From positions 254,001 to 318,000 of the forward strand of contig NZ_AP025944.1 in assembly GCF_024349685.1 (NCBI RefSeq): a stretch of DNA of 64,000 bases, written 5' to 3'. This document shows, piece by piece, positions 8,794 through 18,642 of this stretch. Positions within the stretch are counted from its first letter, which is position 1. Each line of letters opens with the position of its first letter. This DNA is from Pseudomonas sp. LRP2-20 (GTDB taxonomy: Bacteria; Pseudomonadota; Gammaproteobacteria; Pseudomonadales; Pseudomonadaceae). The translations under genes were made by a program, and so were the position numbers. The notes beneath the pieces were generated by a model. The model searched no databases. It had not been told where the DNA came from and saw only the letters and a program-made list of their open reading frames with translations.

Positions 8794-11700
8794 AAGGAAG
8801 CTTCAACCTGTCCGAATGGGCGCTCAAGCATCAATCGTTCGTTTGGTACCTGATGTTCGTCGGCCTGCTGATGGGCATCTTTTCTTACTTCAACCTCGGC
8901 CGTGAGGAAGACCCTTCGTTCACCATCAAGACCATGGTGATCCAGACCCGCTGGCCCGGCGCGACCCAGGACGAAACCCTCTACCAGGTCACCGACCGCA
9001 TCGAGAAGAAGCTCGAGGAACTCGACTCCCTCGACTACACCAAGAGCTACACCCGGCCGGGCGAATCCACGGTGTACGTGTACCTGCGCGACACCACCAA
9101 GGCCAAGGACATCCCGGAAATCTGGTACCAGGTGCGCAAGAAGATCCAGGACATCCGGGGCCAGTTCCCTGCCGGTATCCAGGGGCCGGGGTTCAACGAT
9201 GAGTTCGGCGACGTGTTCGGCTCGATCTATGCCTTTACCGCCGACGGCCTGACCCTGCGCCAGCTGCGTGACTACGTGGAACAGGCGCGTGCCGAGGTGC
9301 GCGACGTACCCAACATCGGCAAGATCGAGCTGATCGGCACCCAGGATGAAGTGCTGTACCTGAATTTCTCGACCCGCAAGCTGGCCGCCCTGGGCATTGA
9401 CCAGCGCCAGGTCATGCAGGCCCTGCAATCACAGAACGCAGTGACCCCGGCCGGGGTGATCGAGGCTGGCCCAGAGCGCATTTCGGTGCGTACCACCGGG
9501 CAGTTCGCCTCGGAAAAGGACCTGCAGACCGTCAACCTGCGGATCAATGACCGCTTCTTCCGCCTGGCCGATATCGCCGATATCCAGCGCGGCTACGTCG
9601 ATCCGCCGTCACCGATGTTCCGCTATAACGGCCAGACCGCCATCGGCCTGGCCATCGGCATGAAGGCCGGCGGCAACATGCAGGTATTTGGCGCGGCGCT
9701 GAAAAAGCGCATGGACCGGGTGGTCGAAGACTTGCCGATAGGCGTCGGCGTGCACACCGTGTCGGACCAGGCCGTAGTGGTCAAGCAGGCGGTCGGCGGC
9801 TTCACCAGCGCACTGTTCGAAGCGGTGGTGATCGTACTGGCGGTGAGCTTCGTCAGCCTCGGCATGCGCGCCGGCCTGGTGGTGGCCTGCTCGATCCCGC
9901 TGGTGCTGGCGATGGTGTTCGTGTTCATGGAATACAGCGGCATCACCATGCAGCGGATTTCGCTGGGTGCGCTGATCATCGCGCTCGGCTTGCTGGTGGA
10001 TGACGCGATGATCACGGTCGAAGTGATGGTCACGCGCCTGGAAATGGGCGAGAGCAAGGAGCAGGCGGCCACGTTCGCCTATACCTCGACGGCGTTCCCC
10101 ATGCTGACCGGTACCTTGGTGACGGTGGCAGGCTTCGTGCCGATCGGCCTCAACGCCAGTTCCGCGGGTGAGTACACCTACACACTGTTCGCAGTGATCG
10201 CGGTGGCGCTGATGGTGTCGTGGGTGGTGGCGGTGTTCTTCGCCCCGGTGCTGGGTGTGCATATCCTCAGCAGCTCCAAGCTCAAGGCCCATGAAGCAGA
10301 GCCAGGGCGGGTCGGCCGCGCCTTTGAGCATGGCCTGCTGTGGTGCATGCGCAACCGTTGGCTGACCATCATCGGCACGGTGCTGCTGTTTGCCCTGGCG
10401 ATCTTCTGCGAGCGCTTCGTGCAGAACCAGTTCTTCCCGTCTTCGGACCGCCCGGAAATCCTCGTCGACCTCAACCTGCCGCAGAACGCCTCGATCGAGG
10501 AAACCCGCAAGGTGGTGGACCGCTTCGAGGCGCGGATCAAGGACGACCCGGACCTGGTGCACTGGAGCACCTACATCGGCCAAGGTGCGATCCGCTTCTA
10601 CCTGCCCCTCGACCAGCAGCTGCAGAACCCGTACTACGCGCAGCTGGTGATCGTCAGCAAAGGGTTCGAGGAACGCCAGGCCATGATGGAGCGCCTGCAG
10701 AAGATCCTGCATGAAGAGTTCGTCGGCATCGGCGTCAACGTGCAATCGCTGGAGATGGGCCCGCCGGTGGGCCGGCCGATCCAGTACCGGGTCAGCGGCG
10801 CCAATATCGATGAGGTGCGCAAGCACGCCATCGACCTGGCCACCTTGCTCGACCAGAACGAGCATATCGGCGAGATGATCTACGACTGGAACGAGCCGGG
10901 TAAGGTGCTGCGCGTGGAAATCGCCCAGGACAAGGCGCGACAGCTGGGGTTGTCGTCGGAAGACGTGGCCAATGTGATGAACAGCATCGTCAGCGGCGTG
11001 CAGATTACCCAGGTCAACGACAACATCTACCTGGTCAATGTGGTCGCCCGCGCCGAGGACAGCGAGCGCGGTTCACCCGATACCTTGCAGAACTTGCAGA
11101 TTCTCACGCCCAACGGCACCTCGATCCCGCTGCTGTCGTTCGCCACCGTGCGCTACGAACTGGAGCAGCCGCTGGTGTGGCGCCGCGACCGCAAGCCGAC
11201 CATCACCATCAAGGCCTCGGTCAACGGCGATATCCAGCCCACCGACCTGGTGGCCCAGCTGAAACCGAAGATCGACGAGTTCGCCAGCAAGCTGCCAGTG
11301 GGCTTCGAAGTGGCCACGGGCGGTACCGTGGAGGAGAGCGCCAAGGCCCAGGGGCCGATCCGCAAGGTCATTCCGTTGATGCTGTTCCTCATGGCGACAT
11401 TCCTGATGATCCAGCTGCACAGCGTACAGAAGCTGTTCCTGGTGGTCAGCGTCGCGCCGCTGGGGTTGATCGGGGTGGTGCTGGCGCTGGTGCCCACGGG
11501 CACGCCGATGGGCTTTGTGGCGATCCTCGGCATCCTTGCGCTGGCGGGCATCATCATTCGTAACTCGGTGATCCTGGTGACCCAGATCGACGAGTTCGAG
11601 GCCCAGGGCTTCTCGCCGTGGGATGCGGTGGTGGAGGCCACCAACCACCGGCGCCGGCCGATCCTGCTGACGGCGGCGGCAGCGAGCCTGGGCATGATCC

Positions 11701-11855
11701 CGATTGCCCGTGAGGTGTTCTGGGGGCCGATGGCCTACGCCATGATTGGCGGGATCATCGTCGCGACCCTGCTGACGTTGCTGTTCCTGCCGGCGCTGTA
11801 TGTGGCCTGGTACAAAATCCGCGAGCCTGAGCACAAGGCCAGGCCCCAACACTGA
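8790..11855 (+). CDS. RND family efflux pump, inner-membrane transporter
   Basis: A 1021-residue AcrB/MexB-fold proton antiporter with twelve transmembrane helices in two repeats and two large periplasmic loops. The proton-relay Asp pair sits in helix 4 (LGLLVDDAMITVEVM), and the conserved RND loop RRRPILLTAAAASLGMIP is in the second half. The length suits the HAE-1 or TriC-type branch. It starts inside the end of adaptor 2. No outer-membrane factor gene follows; the operon ends in an inverted REP pair, so the channel must be encoded elsewhere (TriC uses the unlinked OpmH). Substrates cannot be read from sequence. Confidence 0.92.
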   Translation: MKGSFNLSEWALKHQSFVWYLMFVGLLMGIFSYFNLGREEDPSFTIKTMVIQTRWPGATQDETLYQVTDRIEKKLEELDSLDYTKSYTRPGESTVYVYLRDTTKAKDIPEIWYQVRKKIQDIRGQFPAGIQGPGFNDEFGDVFGSIYAFTADGLTLRQLRDYVEQARAEVRDVPNIGKIELIGTQDEVLYLNFSTRKLAALGIDQRQVMQALQSQNAVTPAGVIEAGPERISVRTTGQFASEKDLQTVNLRINDRFFRLADIADIQRGYVDPPSPMFRYNGQTAIGLAIGMKAGGNMQVFGAALKKRMDRVVEDLPIGVGVHTVSDQAVVVKQAVGGFTSALFEAVVIVLAVSFVSLGMRAGLVVACSIPLVLAMVFVFMEYSGITMQRISLGALIIALGLLVDDAMITVEVMVTRLEMGESKEQAATFAYTSTAFPMLTGTLVTVAGFVPIGLNASSAGEYTYTLFAVIAVALMVSWVVAVFFAPVLGVHILSSSKLKAHEAEPGRVGRAFEHGLLWCMRNRWLTIIGTVLLFALAIFCERFVQNQFFPSSDRPEILVDLNLPQNASIEETRKVVDRFEARIKDDPDLVHWSTYIGQGAIRFYLPLDQQLQNPYYAQLVIVSKGFEERQAMMERLQKILHEEFVGIGVNVQSLEMGPPVGRPIQYRVSGANIDEVRKHAIDLATLLDQNEHIGEMIYDWNEPGKVLRVEIAQDKARQLGLSSEDVANVMNSIVSGVQITQVNDNIYLVNVVARAEDSERGSPDTLQNLQILTPNGTSIPLLSFATVRYELEQPLVWRRDRKPTITIKASVNGDIQPTDLVAQLKPKIDEFASKLPVGFEVATGGTVEESAKAQGPIRKVIPLMLFLMATFLMIQLHSVQKLFLVVSVAPLGLIGVVLALVPTGTPMGFVAILGILALAGIIIRNSVILVTQIDEFEAQGFSPWDAVVEATNHRRRPILLTAAAASLGMIPIAREVFWGPMAYAMIGGIIVATLLTLLFLPALYVAWYKIREPEHKARPQH

Positions 11856-11858
11856 ACT

Positions 11859-11932
11859 CTGTGGGAGCGGGCTTGCCCGCGAATGCGATGGTGAACTCAC
11901 TGCCGCATTCGCGGGCAAGCCCGCTCCCACAG
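11859..11932. repeat. REP pair, tail-to-tail, after the RND operon
   Basis: Here the order of the units is reversed: CTGTGGGAGCGGGCTTGCCC comes first and the complementary unit second, with about 29-bp perfect arms and a 16-base loop. Three bases after the pump's stop, it could fold as a strong terminator-like stem. Confidence 0.88.
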
Positions 11933-11948
11933 CGGTACAGCCGTGTCT

Positions 11949-12003
11949 TTTAAAAATAGTTATATAAACATTCTTAAACAGTATTTTTAAGAATATCCGC
12001 GCC
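11949..12003 (+). promoter_or_regulatory. AT-rich promoter region of oscA-sbp, candidate CysB site
   Basis: A sharply AT-rich tract in a GC-rich neighbourhood, ending AAACAGTATTTTTAAGAATA then CGCGCC. A similar string (AAACATTACTTTAAGAGATA, then GCGCC) lies upstream of tonB at 16530-16554. Sulfate-uptake genes are activated by CysB under sulfur limitation; the actual CysB site cannot be placed by eye. Confidence 0.4.
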
Positions 12004-12079
12004 TCACTAGTATTGCCTCAAGCCAGGCGCAAATTCCCCTTCACACCTCAGCCCGGCACCTACTCCAAGGAGAACGAGC

Positions 12080-12262
12080 ATGAGTGCATCGCTGCGTAGC
12101 ATCGACGGTCAGGACGAAGCCACCATTCTGCGTGAGATCCAGAGCGCCTTGCGCGACCTGCGTTTTGGCGCGGTGGAAATCACCGTGCACAACGCCCAGG
12201 TGGTACAGATCGAACGCAAGGAGAAGTTCCGCCTGCAACAGCCCGGCAACAAGGCCGGCTGA
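12080..12262 (+). CDS. oscA: Sulfur-starvation response protein OscA (DUF2292)
   Basis: A 60-residue protein with the DUF2292 pattern ([24 protein letters not shown], then [13 protein letters not shown]). OscA was described in Pseudomonas as a small protein needed for growth on organosulfur compounds and under chromate stress, and it is encoded just upstream of sbp. AAGGAG stands eight bases before the ATG. Only 50 bases separate it from sbp, so it is likely the first gene of the sulfate uptake operon. Its biochemical activity is unknown. Confidence 0.9.
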   Translation: MSASLRSIDGQDEATILREIQSALRDLRFGAVEITVHNAQVVQIERKEKFRLQQPGNKAG

Positions 12263-12312
12263 TTCGCGCCACACCCTTCAAAACTAGAAAAATGCCAATC
12301 GGGAGCTTCACC

Positions 12313-13320
12313 ATGTCCATCCGCCGTTATGCGCTCGCCGCTCTGGCCAGTGCTGTTTTTGCCGGTTCCGCCATCGCCAAGGACTACGAACTGCTGAACG
12401 TGTCCTATGACCCGACCCGTGAGCTGTATCAGCAGTACAACGCCGAATTCATCAAGCACTGGCAACAGGCCCATCCGGGCGACAAGGTGAAGATCCAGCA
12501 ATCCCATGGTGGTTCGGGCAAGCAGGCCCGCGCGGTGATCGACGGCCTGCGCGCCGACGTGGTGACGTTGGCCCTGGCCGGCGATATCGACGAAGTCGCC
12601 AAGCTCGGCAAGACCCTGCCGGACAACTGGCAGACTCGCCTGCCGGACGCCAGCACCCCATACACCTCGACCATCGTGTTCCTGGTGCGCAAGGGCAACC
12701 CGAAAGGCATCAAGGACTGGGGCGACCTGATCAAGAAGGACGTCTCGGTCATCACCCCCAACCCGAAAACCTCCGGTGGCGCCCGCTGGAACTTCCTTGC
12801 TGCCTGGGCCTACGGCCTGAAGGCCGGCGGTAGCGAAGAGAAGGCCAAGGCCTACGTGCAGGAGTTGTTCAAGCACGTGCCAGTGCTGGATACCGGCGCT
12901 CGCGGCTCGACCATCACCTTCGTCAACAACGGCCAGGGCGACGTACTGCTGGCCTGGGAAAACGAAGCGTTCCTGGCGCTGAAGGAAGACGGTGGCGCCG
13001 ACAAGTTCGACATCGTCGTGCCGTCGCTGTCGATCCTCGCCGAGCCGCCAGTGGCAGTGGTCGACAAGAACGCCGAGAAGAAGGGCAATACCGAGATTGC
13101 CACCGAATACCTCAAGCACCTGTACAGCCCGGCCGGGCAGAAGATCGCTGCCGAGAACTTCTACCGCCCGCGTGACGAGAAAGTCGCTGCCGAGTTTGGC
13201 AAGCAGTTCCCGAAACTGGACCTGGTGACCATCGACAAGGACTTCGGCGGCTGGAAGACTGCACAGCCTAAGTTCTTCAATGATGGCGGTGTGTTCGACC
13301 AGATCTATCAGGCACAGTAA
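12313..13320 (+). CDS. sbp: Sulfate/thiosulfate-binding periplasmic protein Sbp
   Basis: A 335-residue sulfate-binding protein. After a signal peptide (cut near AIAKD) come the family motifs [64 protein letters not shown] and the late [12 protein letters not shown]. An in-frame ATG at 12292 exists, but the ATG at 12313 has GGAG just upstream and gives a normal signal peptide. It supplies sulfate to the CysTWA importer encoded downstream. Confidence 0.95.
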   Translation: MSIRRYALAALASAVFAGSAIAKDYELLNVSYDPTRELYQQYNAEFIKHWQQAHPGDKVKIQQSHGGSGKQARAVIDGLRADVVTLALAGDIDEVAKLGKTLPDNWQTRLPDASTPYTSTIVFLVRKGNPKGIKDWGDLIKKDVSVITPNPKTSGGARWNFLAAWAYGLKAGGSEEKAKAYVQELFKHVPVLDTGARGSTITFVNNGQGDVLLAWENEAFLALKEDGGADKFDIVVPSLSILAEPPVAVVDKNAEKKGNTEIATEYLKHLYSPAGQKIAAENFYRPRDEKVAAEFGKQFPKLDLVTIDKDFGGWKTAQPKFFNDGGVFDQIYQAQ

Positions 13321-13335
13321 GGCCACGGAAAAGCG

Positions 13336-13451
13336 GGGCCGCTCTGCGGCCCATCGCAGGCAAGCCAGCTCCCACAGGGACCGAGCAGCCCTCAGGCCTG
13401 TGGTGATCCTGTGGGAGCTGGCTTGCCTGCGATGGGCTGCAAAGCAGCCCC
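13336..13451. repeat. REP pair (variant core) between sbp and cysT
   Basis: Units with the variant core CGCAGGCAAGCCAGCTCCCA and its complement, each flanked by GC-rich outer stems (GGGGCCGCTCTGCGGCCC on the left, GGGCTGCAAAGCAGCCCC on the right). It lies inside the presumed sbp-cysT operon, where it may lower expression of the membrane genes relative to the binding protein. Confidence 0.88.
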
Positions 13452-13515
13452 AAGATTGAGAGTCCTGCACCGCCCCGGCATAACCGGGGCTTCGTGCGTT
13501 CAACCAGGGATATTT

Positions 13516-14334
13516 ATGTCACGTCGCATTTCCCCCGTCATACCCGGCTTCGGGCTGACGCTGGGCTACACCTTGGTGTACCTCAGCCTGATCGTGCTGA
13601 TACCGCTGGCCGCCATGTTCGTGCATGCCGCGCAGCTCACCTGGGAACAGTTCTGGAACGTCATCAGTGCGCCGCGGGTGATCGCCGCGCTGCAACTGAG
13701 TTTCGGCACCGCCCTGCTCGCCGCCATCATCAACGGTGTGATCGGTACCCTGCTGGCCTGGGTGCTGGTGCGCTACACCTTCCCCGGGCGCAAGATCATC
13801 GACGCGATGATCGACCTGCCATTCGCCTTGCCTACCGCCGTTGCAGGTATTGCCCTGACCGCTCTGTACGCACCTGCGGGCTGGGTTGGCCAGTTCGCCA
13901 CCGACCTGGGCTTCAAGATCGCCTACACCCCGCTGGGTATCACCCTGGCGCTGACTTTCGTCACCCTGCCGTTCGTGGTACGTACGGTGCAGCCGGTGCT
14001 GGCGGATATCCCGCGTGAAGTCGAAGAAGCTGCAGCCTGCCTGGGCGCGAAACCATTGCAGGTGTTCCGCCATATCCTCGCACCTGCGCTGTTGCCCGCC
14101 TGGCTCACCGGTTTCGCCCTGGCCTTTGCCCGTGGCGTTGGCGAGTACGGTTCGGTGATCTTCATCGCCGGCAACATGCCGATGAAGACCGAGATCCTGC
14201 CGTTGCTGATCATGGTCAAGCTCGACCAGTACGACTACACCGGCGCCACTGCCATCGGCGTGTTGATGCTGGTGGTTTCCTTCATCCTGCTGCTGCTGAT
14301 CAACCTGCTGCAGCGCCGCATCGAAACCCCTTGA
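13516..14334 (+). CDS. cysT: Sulfate/thiosulfate ABC transporter permease CysT
   Basis: A 272-residue permease with six membrane segments and the CysT-type EAA loop [22 protein letters not shown]. The open frame begins further upstream within REP DNA; the ATG at 13516 ([18 protein letters not shown]) is preceded by an AGGGA sequence and gives the usual length. Pairs with CysW to form the sulfate channel. Lies ten bases before cysW. Confidence 0.95.
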   Translation: MSRRISPVIPGFGLTLGYTLVYLSLIVLIPLAAMFVHAAQLTWEQFWNVISAPRVIAALQLSFGTALLAAIINGVIGTLLAWVLVRYTFPGRKIIDAMIDLPFALPTAVAGIALTALYAPAGWVGQFATDLGFKIAYTPLGITLALTFVTLPFVVRTVQPVLADIPREVEEAAACLGAKPLQVFRHILAPALLPAWLTGFALAFARGVGEYGSVIFIAGNMPMKTEILPLLIMVKLDQYDYTGATAIGVLMLVVSFILLLLINLLQRRIETP

Positions 14335-14344
14335 AGGAGGCCGC

Positions 14345-15217
14345 ATGTCCAGTTCAACCCTGAGTGCAAGCGCTGCCGCCAATGCCGCCCGGCGTGGCAG
14401 CGCCACTTCGCGACGCGTCCTGATCGGCCTTGGCTGGCTGGTGTTCGCACTGTTCCTGCTGCTGCCGCTGGTGATCGTGGTGTCGCAGGCGCTGAAGAAC
14501 GGCTTTGGCACCTTCTTCGAGGCGATCTTCGAGCCTGATGCCTTGTCGGCGCTCAAGCTCACCGTGCTTGCCGTGGTCATCTCCGTGCCGCTGAACCTGG
14601 TATTCGGTGTCAGTGCCGCCTGGTGCGTGAGCAAGTACAGCTTCCGCGGCAAGAGCATCCTGGTGACGCTGATCGACCTGCCGTTCTCGGTGTCGCCGGT
14701 GATCGCCGGCCTGGTCTACGTGCTGATGTTCGGTGCGCAAGGCCTGTTCGGCCCGTGGCTGCAGGACCATGACATCCAGATCGTGTTTGCCCTGCCGGGT
14801 ATTGTCCTGGCGACCATCTTCGTCACCGTGCCGTTCGTCGCCCGTGAGCTGATCCCGCTGATGCAGGAGCAGGGCACGCAGGAGGAGGAGGCCGCGCGCC
14901 TGCTCGGCGCCAACGGCTGGCAGATGTTCTGGCATGTGACCCTGCCGAACATCAAATGGGGCCTGATCTACGGCGTGGTGCTGTGCACCGCGCGGGCCAT
15001 GGGCGAGTTCGGCGCGGTGTCGGTGGTGTCGGGCCATATCCGTGGCGTGACCAACACCTTGCCGCTGCACGTGGAGATCCTCTACAACGAGTACAACCAC
15101 GTCGCGGCCTTCAGCGTGGCCAGCCTGTTGCTGATCCTGGCGCTCTTCATCCTGCTGCTCAAGCAGTGGAGCGAGAACCGTATTAACCGCCTGCGCCACA
15201 GCGCCGCGGAGGAATGA
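14345..15217 (+). CDS. cysW: Sulfate/thiosulfate ABC transporter permease CysW
   Basis: A 290-residue permease with six membrane helices and the EAA loop [22 protein letters not shown]. The N-terminal 25 residues before the first helix are Ser/Ala-rich, as is usual in Pseudomonas CysW. AAGGAGG precedes the ATG. The next gene, cysA, starts three bases after this stop. Confidence 0.95.
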   Translation: MSSSTLSASAAANAARRGSATSRRVLIGLGWLVFALFLLLPLVIVVSQALKNGFGTFFEAIFEPDALSALKLTVLAVVISVPLNLVFGVSAAWCVSKYSFRGKSILVTLIDLPFSVSPVIAGLVYVLMFGAQGLFGPWLQDHDIQIVFALPGIVLATIFVTVPFVARELIPLMQEQGTQEEEAARLLGANGWQMFWHVTLPNIKWGLIYGVVLCTARAMGEFGAVSVVSGHIRGVTNTLPLHVEILYNEYNHVAAFSVASLLLILALFILLLKQWSENRINRLRHSAAEE

Positions 15218-15220
15218 TTC

Positions 15221-16210
15221 ATGTCGATCGAAGTTCGTAACGTCAGCAAGCGCTTCAACAGCTTCCAGGCCTTGAACGCCATCAACCTGGACATCAACAG
15301 CGGCGAGCTGGTGGCCTTGCTCGGCCCGTCCGGCTGCGGCAAGACCACCCTGCTGCGCATCATCGCCGGCCTGGAAACACCGGACCAGGGCAACATCGTG
15401 TTCCATGGCGAAGACGTGTCTGGCCATGACGTGCGTGATCGCAACGTCGGCTTCGTGTTCCAGCACTACGCGCTGTTCCGCCACATGAGCGTGTTCGACA
15501 ACGTCGCCTTCGGCCTGCGCATGAAGCCCAAGGGCGAGCGCCCGAGCGAAAGCAAGATTGCCGAGAAGGTCCATGAACTGCTGAACATGGTGCAACTGGA
15601 TTGGCTGTCCGACCGTTACCCCGAGCAGCTGTCCGGTGGCCAGCGCCAGCGTATCGCCCTGGCCCGCGCCCTGGCGGTGGAGCCCAAGGTGCTGCTGCTG
15701 GACGAGCCGTTCGGTGCGCTCGACGCCAAGGTGCGCAAGGAGCTGCGCCGCTGGCTGGCGCGGCTGCACGAGGACATCAACCTGACTTCGGTGTTCGTCA
15801 CCCATGACCAGGAAGAAGCCATGGAAGTGGCCGACCGCATCGTGGTGATGAACAAGGGCGTGATCGAGCAGATCGGCTCGCCGGGCGAGGTATACGAGCA
15901 TCCGGCCAACGATTTCGTCTACCACTTCCTTGGCGACTCCAACCGCCTGGCCTTGAGCGAGGGGCACCATGTGCTGTTCCGCCCGCACGAGGTGTCGTTG
16001 TCGCGGCATGAGACCGAGGGGCACCATGCGGCCGAGGTGCGCGACATTCGCCCGCTGGGCGCGACCACCCGGGTGACCTTGAAGGTGGAAGGGCAGAGCG
16101 AGTTGATCGAGGCCGAGGTGGTCAAGGACCACGACAGCCTGACCGGGCTGGCGCGTGGGGAGACGCTGTTCTTCCGGCCGAAGGTCTGGCAGAAGGTGGC
16201 GGATATCTGA
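15221..16210 (+). CDS. cysA: Sulfate/thiosulfate ABC transporter ATP-binding protein CysA
   Basis: A 329-residue ABC ATPase energising sulfate import. Motifs: Walker [11 protein letters not shown]-loop [12 protein letters not shown], signature [16 protein letters not shown], Walker [13 protein letters not shown], switch [19 protein letters not shown] domain lies at the C-terminus ([14 protein letters not shown]). Starts three bases after the preceding gene and closes the sbp-cysTWA operon, which ends at an intrinsic terminator. Confidence 0.96.
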   Translation: MSIEVRNVSKRFNSFQALNAINLDINSGELVALLGPSGCGKTTLLRIIAGLETPDQGNIVFHGEDVSGHDVRDRNVGFVFQHYALFRHMSVFDNVAFGLRMKPKGERPSESKIAEKVHELLNMVQLDWLSDRYPEQLSGGQRQRIALARALAVEPKVLLLDEPFGALDAKVRKELRRWLARLHEDINLTSVFVTHDQEEAMEVADRIVVMNKGVIEQIGSPGEVYEHPANDFVYHFLGDSNRLALSEGHHVLFRPHEVSLSRHETEGHHAAEVRDIRPLGATTRVTLKVEGQSELIEAEVVKDHDSLTGLARGETLFFRPKVWQKVADI

Positions 16211-16227
16211 GCTGCGTTGAGTGATGA

Positions 16228-16257
16228 AAAGCCCGGGCATGATCCCGGGCTTTTTTC
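16228..16257 (+). terminator. Intrinsic terminator after cysA
   Basis: AAGCCCGGG and CCCGGGCTT form a perfect 9-bp stem with a five-base loop, followed by TTTTTT, 17 bases after the cysA stop. The preceding A-run would allow bidirectional use, but no convergent gene is present. Confidence 0.9.
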
Positions 16258-16273
16258 TGCCTGATCAATGGCT

Positions 16274-16388
16274 GGGGCTGCTTTGCAGCCCTTCGTGGGC
16301 AAGTCCGCTCCCAAAGGTTTGCTGCATTCCTGAGATTGACACGGCCCCTGTGGGAGCGGGCTTGCCCGCCAACGAGGGCGCTGCCCTC
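16274..16388. repeat. REP pair between cysA and tonB
   Basis: A left unit with two changes in the core (CGTGGGCAAGTCCGCTCCCA) and an intact right unit, each with an outer GC stem. The remainder of 16211-16609 holds the cysA terminator on the left and the AT-rich tonB promoter on the right; no further gene is seen. Confidence 0.85.
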
Positions 16389-16489
16389 GCGATTTTCAGA
16401 TGCCTTTCGGGAATATTTCATATGCCCGCAAAGCATCAGCCAACCTCTCTACCGCTACACCCCACGAACCTCGCGGTCTAGAGCCGTTC

Positions 16490-16554
16490 CTCCTGAATAT
16501 ATATTCCTCAAAGATCTAACTTTAATTTTAAACATTACTTTAAGAGATAAGCGC
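16490..16554 (+). promoter_or_regulatory. AT-rich promoter region upstream of tonB2
   Basis: A tract rich in TTAA and ATAT stretches ending AAACATTACTTTAAGAGATA then GCGCC, which resembles the end of the oscA upstream tract at 11976-12003. No clear Fur box is visible. The shared string hints at common control, possibly by CysB, but is short enough to be chance. Confidence 0.35.
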
Positions 16555-16609
16555 CTGCCCCTGATGATTCAGCCACACACCTGAATCAAGAACCCCAGGA
16601 GTTTGATCA

Positions 16610-17398
16610 ATGGGTAATGTCCAGTCGGCCGTCAGGGCCTACGACCAGCCATGGCGCCCGAGCCCGGGTGACCTGGTCGAGCTTGGACGGACACTTCGCC
16701 TGCCACTGGGCCAATTGCGCCTGCAACGCACCCCGGTCAGCGGCCTCAAGCGCCGTGACAAGCTGGCGTTGGGCCTGCTGGTGCTGGCCCTGCACGGCGC
16801 TGCTGCCTACTGGGTCAGCCAGGCCCCCACGCCCGTGCTGCCCGTGGTGCCGCCACAGATTCCGCCCATGACCATCGAGTTCGCCGCGCCCGCGCCGCCC
16901 GTCGTGCAACCGCCGCCACCTGCGCCTGCACCGCCGGTGGTCGAGCCGCCGCCCCCGGTGGTCGACGAGCTGGCCGCCAAGCCCAAACCCAAGCCCAAAC
17001 CCGTGCCCAAGCCGGTGGTCAAGCAGGCGCCCAAGCCACAGCCCAAACCGGTCGAGGCGCCGCCACCTGCCCCGGTTGCTGCCCCGGCGCCCCCAGCGCC
17101 ACCTGCGCCGGCCCCGGTCACGCCACCGTCAGCCAACGCCGCGTACCTGAAGAACCCGGCGCCGGAGTACCCGCAGATGGCCCAGCGCCGTGGCTGGGAA
17201 GGCACCGTGCTGCTGCGCGTCGAGGTGCTGCCCAACGGCAAGCCGGGGCAGATCCAGATCCAGAAGAGCAGCGGCCGCGATGCCCTCGACGCCGCCGCAC
17301 TGGCTGCGGTCAAGCGCTGGAGCTTCGTGCCCGCCAAGCAGGGCGACGTGGCCCAGGCCGGCTGGGTGAGCGTGCCGATCGATTTCAAGCTTCGCTAA
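16610..17398 (+). CDS. tonB: TonB energy-transducing protein (TonB2 type)
   Basis: A 262-residue TonB that couples the proton gradient to outer-membrane receptors. It has an N-terminal cytoplasmic extension of about 45 residues, one membrane anchor (LALGLLVLALHGAAAYWV), a long periplasmic Pro-rich spacer with PKPKPKPVPKP repeats, and a C-terminal TonB domain (YLKNPAPEYPQMAQRRGWEG to the end). The order tonB-exbB-exbD and the extra N-terminal segment match TonB2 of P. aeruginosa rather than TonB1. GGAG precedes the ATG. Its place after cysA fits a role in outer-membrane uptake of organosulfur compounds, as an inference. Confidence 0.92.
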   Translation: MGNVQSAVRAYDQPWRPSPGDLVELGRTLRLPLGQLRLQRTPVSGLKRRDKLALGLLVLALHGAAAYWVSQAPTPVLPVVPPQIPPMTIEFAAPAPPVVQPPPPAPAPPVVEPPPPVVDELAAKPKPKPKPVPKPVVKQAPKPQPKPVEAPPPAPVAAPAPPAPPAPAPVTPPSANAAYLKNPAPEYPQMAQRRGWEGTVLLRVEVLPNGKPGQIQIQKSSGRDALDAAALAAVKRWSFVPAKQGDVAQAGWVSVPIDFKLR

Positions 17399-17428
17399 CT
17401 TTTTCGCAGAACACAGGAAGACATCATC

Positions 17429-18148
17429 ATGAGCCTGCTGGCATCCCCTCTCGAATCCGTTGAAAGTGCAGTCATCTGGCTGCTGGTCGGTTTCTCCGTC
17501 GTCACCTGGGGCCTTGCCCTGGTCAAGGTCGCGCAGTTCGTACGGCTGAAGAACCAGGACAAGCGTTTCCACCAGCAATTCTGGGCCGCATCGAGCCTCG
17601 ACTCGGCGGCGGAAATCAGCCACGAACTGCCTGGCCCGGCCGCCCGAGTCGCCCAGTCCGGCTATGCCGCGATTGCTGTTGGTGATTCCCACGCCAGTGA
17701 CCTGAGCCACGCCATCAACCACCAGGACCGCCTTGAGCGCGCCCTGCGCCAGCAGATCGTGCGTGAGCGCCGTTCACTGGAGACTGGCTTGGCGGTGGTC
17801 GCCAGTATCGGCAGTACCTCGCCCTTCATCGGCCTGTTCGGCACCGTATGGGGCATCATGGAAGCGCTCAAGGGCATCAGCGCGGCCGGTTCCGCCAGCC
17901 TGGAAACCGTGGCCGGGCCGATCGGCGCGGCGCTGGTCGCCACCGGTGTGGGTATCGCCGTCGCGGTGCCGGCGGTGCTGGTCTACAACTACTTCCTGCG
18001 CCGTTTGAAGCTGACCGCGGCCGACCTCGATGACTTTGCTCACGACTTCTACAGCCTGGCGCAGAAGAGTGCCTTCCGGGTGTTGGTGCACCCTGCGGTC
18101 AACAAGGCTCAGGCCGGTTTCACCCAGCCGGTGAAGGAGGCGTCCTGA
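17429..18148 (+). CDS. exbB: TonB-system proton channel protein ExbB
   Basis: A 239-residue MotA/TolQ/ExbB-family protein with three membrane helices. The N-terminal helix is VIWLLVGFSVVTWGLALVK. The conserved core reads LAVVASIGSTSPFIGLFGTVWGIM and GPIGAALVATGVGIAVAVPAVLVYNYF, the segments that line the proton path with ExbD. It lies 30 bases after tonB and its stop is next to the exbD start. Confidence 0.94.
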   Translation: MSLLASPLESVESAVIWLLVGFSVVTWGLALVKVAQFVRLKNQDKRFHQQFWAASSLDSAAEISHELPGPAARVAQSGYAAIAVGDSHASDLSHAINHQDRLERALRQQIVRERRSLETGLAVVASIGSTSPFIGLFGTVWGIMEALKGISAAGSASLETVAGPIGAALVATGVGIAVAVPAVLVYNYFLRRLKLTAADLDDFAHDFYSLAQKSAFRVLVHPAVNKAQAGFTQPVKEAS

Positions 18149-18149
18149 T

Positions 18150-18551
18150 ATGGCCTTTTCGACCCAGGACAGCGACGAAGTCCTCAGTGAAATCAACGTC
18201 ACGCCGCTGGTGGACGTCATGCTGGTGCTGTTGGTGGTGTTCATCGTCACCGCGCCGCTGCTGACCAATGCCATCCCGATCAACCTGCCCAAGACCGAGG
18301 CCGTGGCCCCGGTGGAACAGAAAGACCCGCTGGTGGTGAGCATCGACGGTGGCGGCAAGCTGTTCATCAACAAGGATGAGATCCAGCCGGACTTGCTGGA
18401 AACCAACCTTAAGGCAGCCAAGGACAAGGATGCCGACGTGCGTGTGCAGCTGCAGGCTGACGATGGTGTGAATTACGGCGAAGTGGCGCGGGCCATGGCG
18501 GCGATCGAACGCGCGGGCATCAGCAAACTGGCGGTGATCACCGCGCGTTGA
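18150..18551 (+). CDS. exbD: TonB-system proton channel protein ExbD
   Basis: A 133-residue ExbD/TolR protein. Its single membrane helix contains the essential Asp in EINVTPLVDVMLVLLVVFIV, followed by a periplasmic domain. Together with ExbB it harvests the proton gradient for TonB. The start directly follows the exbB stop. The operon ends at a hairpin with a T-run at 18584-18621. Confidence 0.94.
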   Translation: MAFSTQDSDEVLSEINVTPLVDVMLVLLVVFIVTAPLLTNAIPINLPKTEAVAPVEQKDPLVVSIDGGGKLFINKDEIQPDLLETNLKAAKDKDADVRVQLQADDGVNYGEVARAMAAIERAGISKLAVITAR

Positions 18552-18583
18552 TAGCTGGAAGCACGCTTCAGGCAAGTGCTTAT

Positions 18584-18621
18584 GGGCCGTATCTCTTGGC
18601 AGGGGTTGGCCCTTTTTTTTT
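18584..18621 (+). terminator. Probable intrinsic terminator after exbD
   Basis: GGGCC and GGCCC enclose a 19-base loop and are followed by nine T residues. The stem is short but the T-run is strong and the position, 33 bases after the exbD stop, is right. Confidence 0.65.
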
Positions 18622-18642
18622 GTTTGCCGTGACGGTTTTAGC

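Noticed and set aside
14354..16240. 628-codon minus-strand frame across cysW and cysA
   Set aside because: Entirely opposite two certain genes, rich in His, Gln and Arg in the manner of shadow frames.
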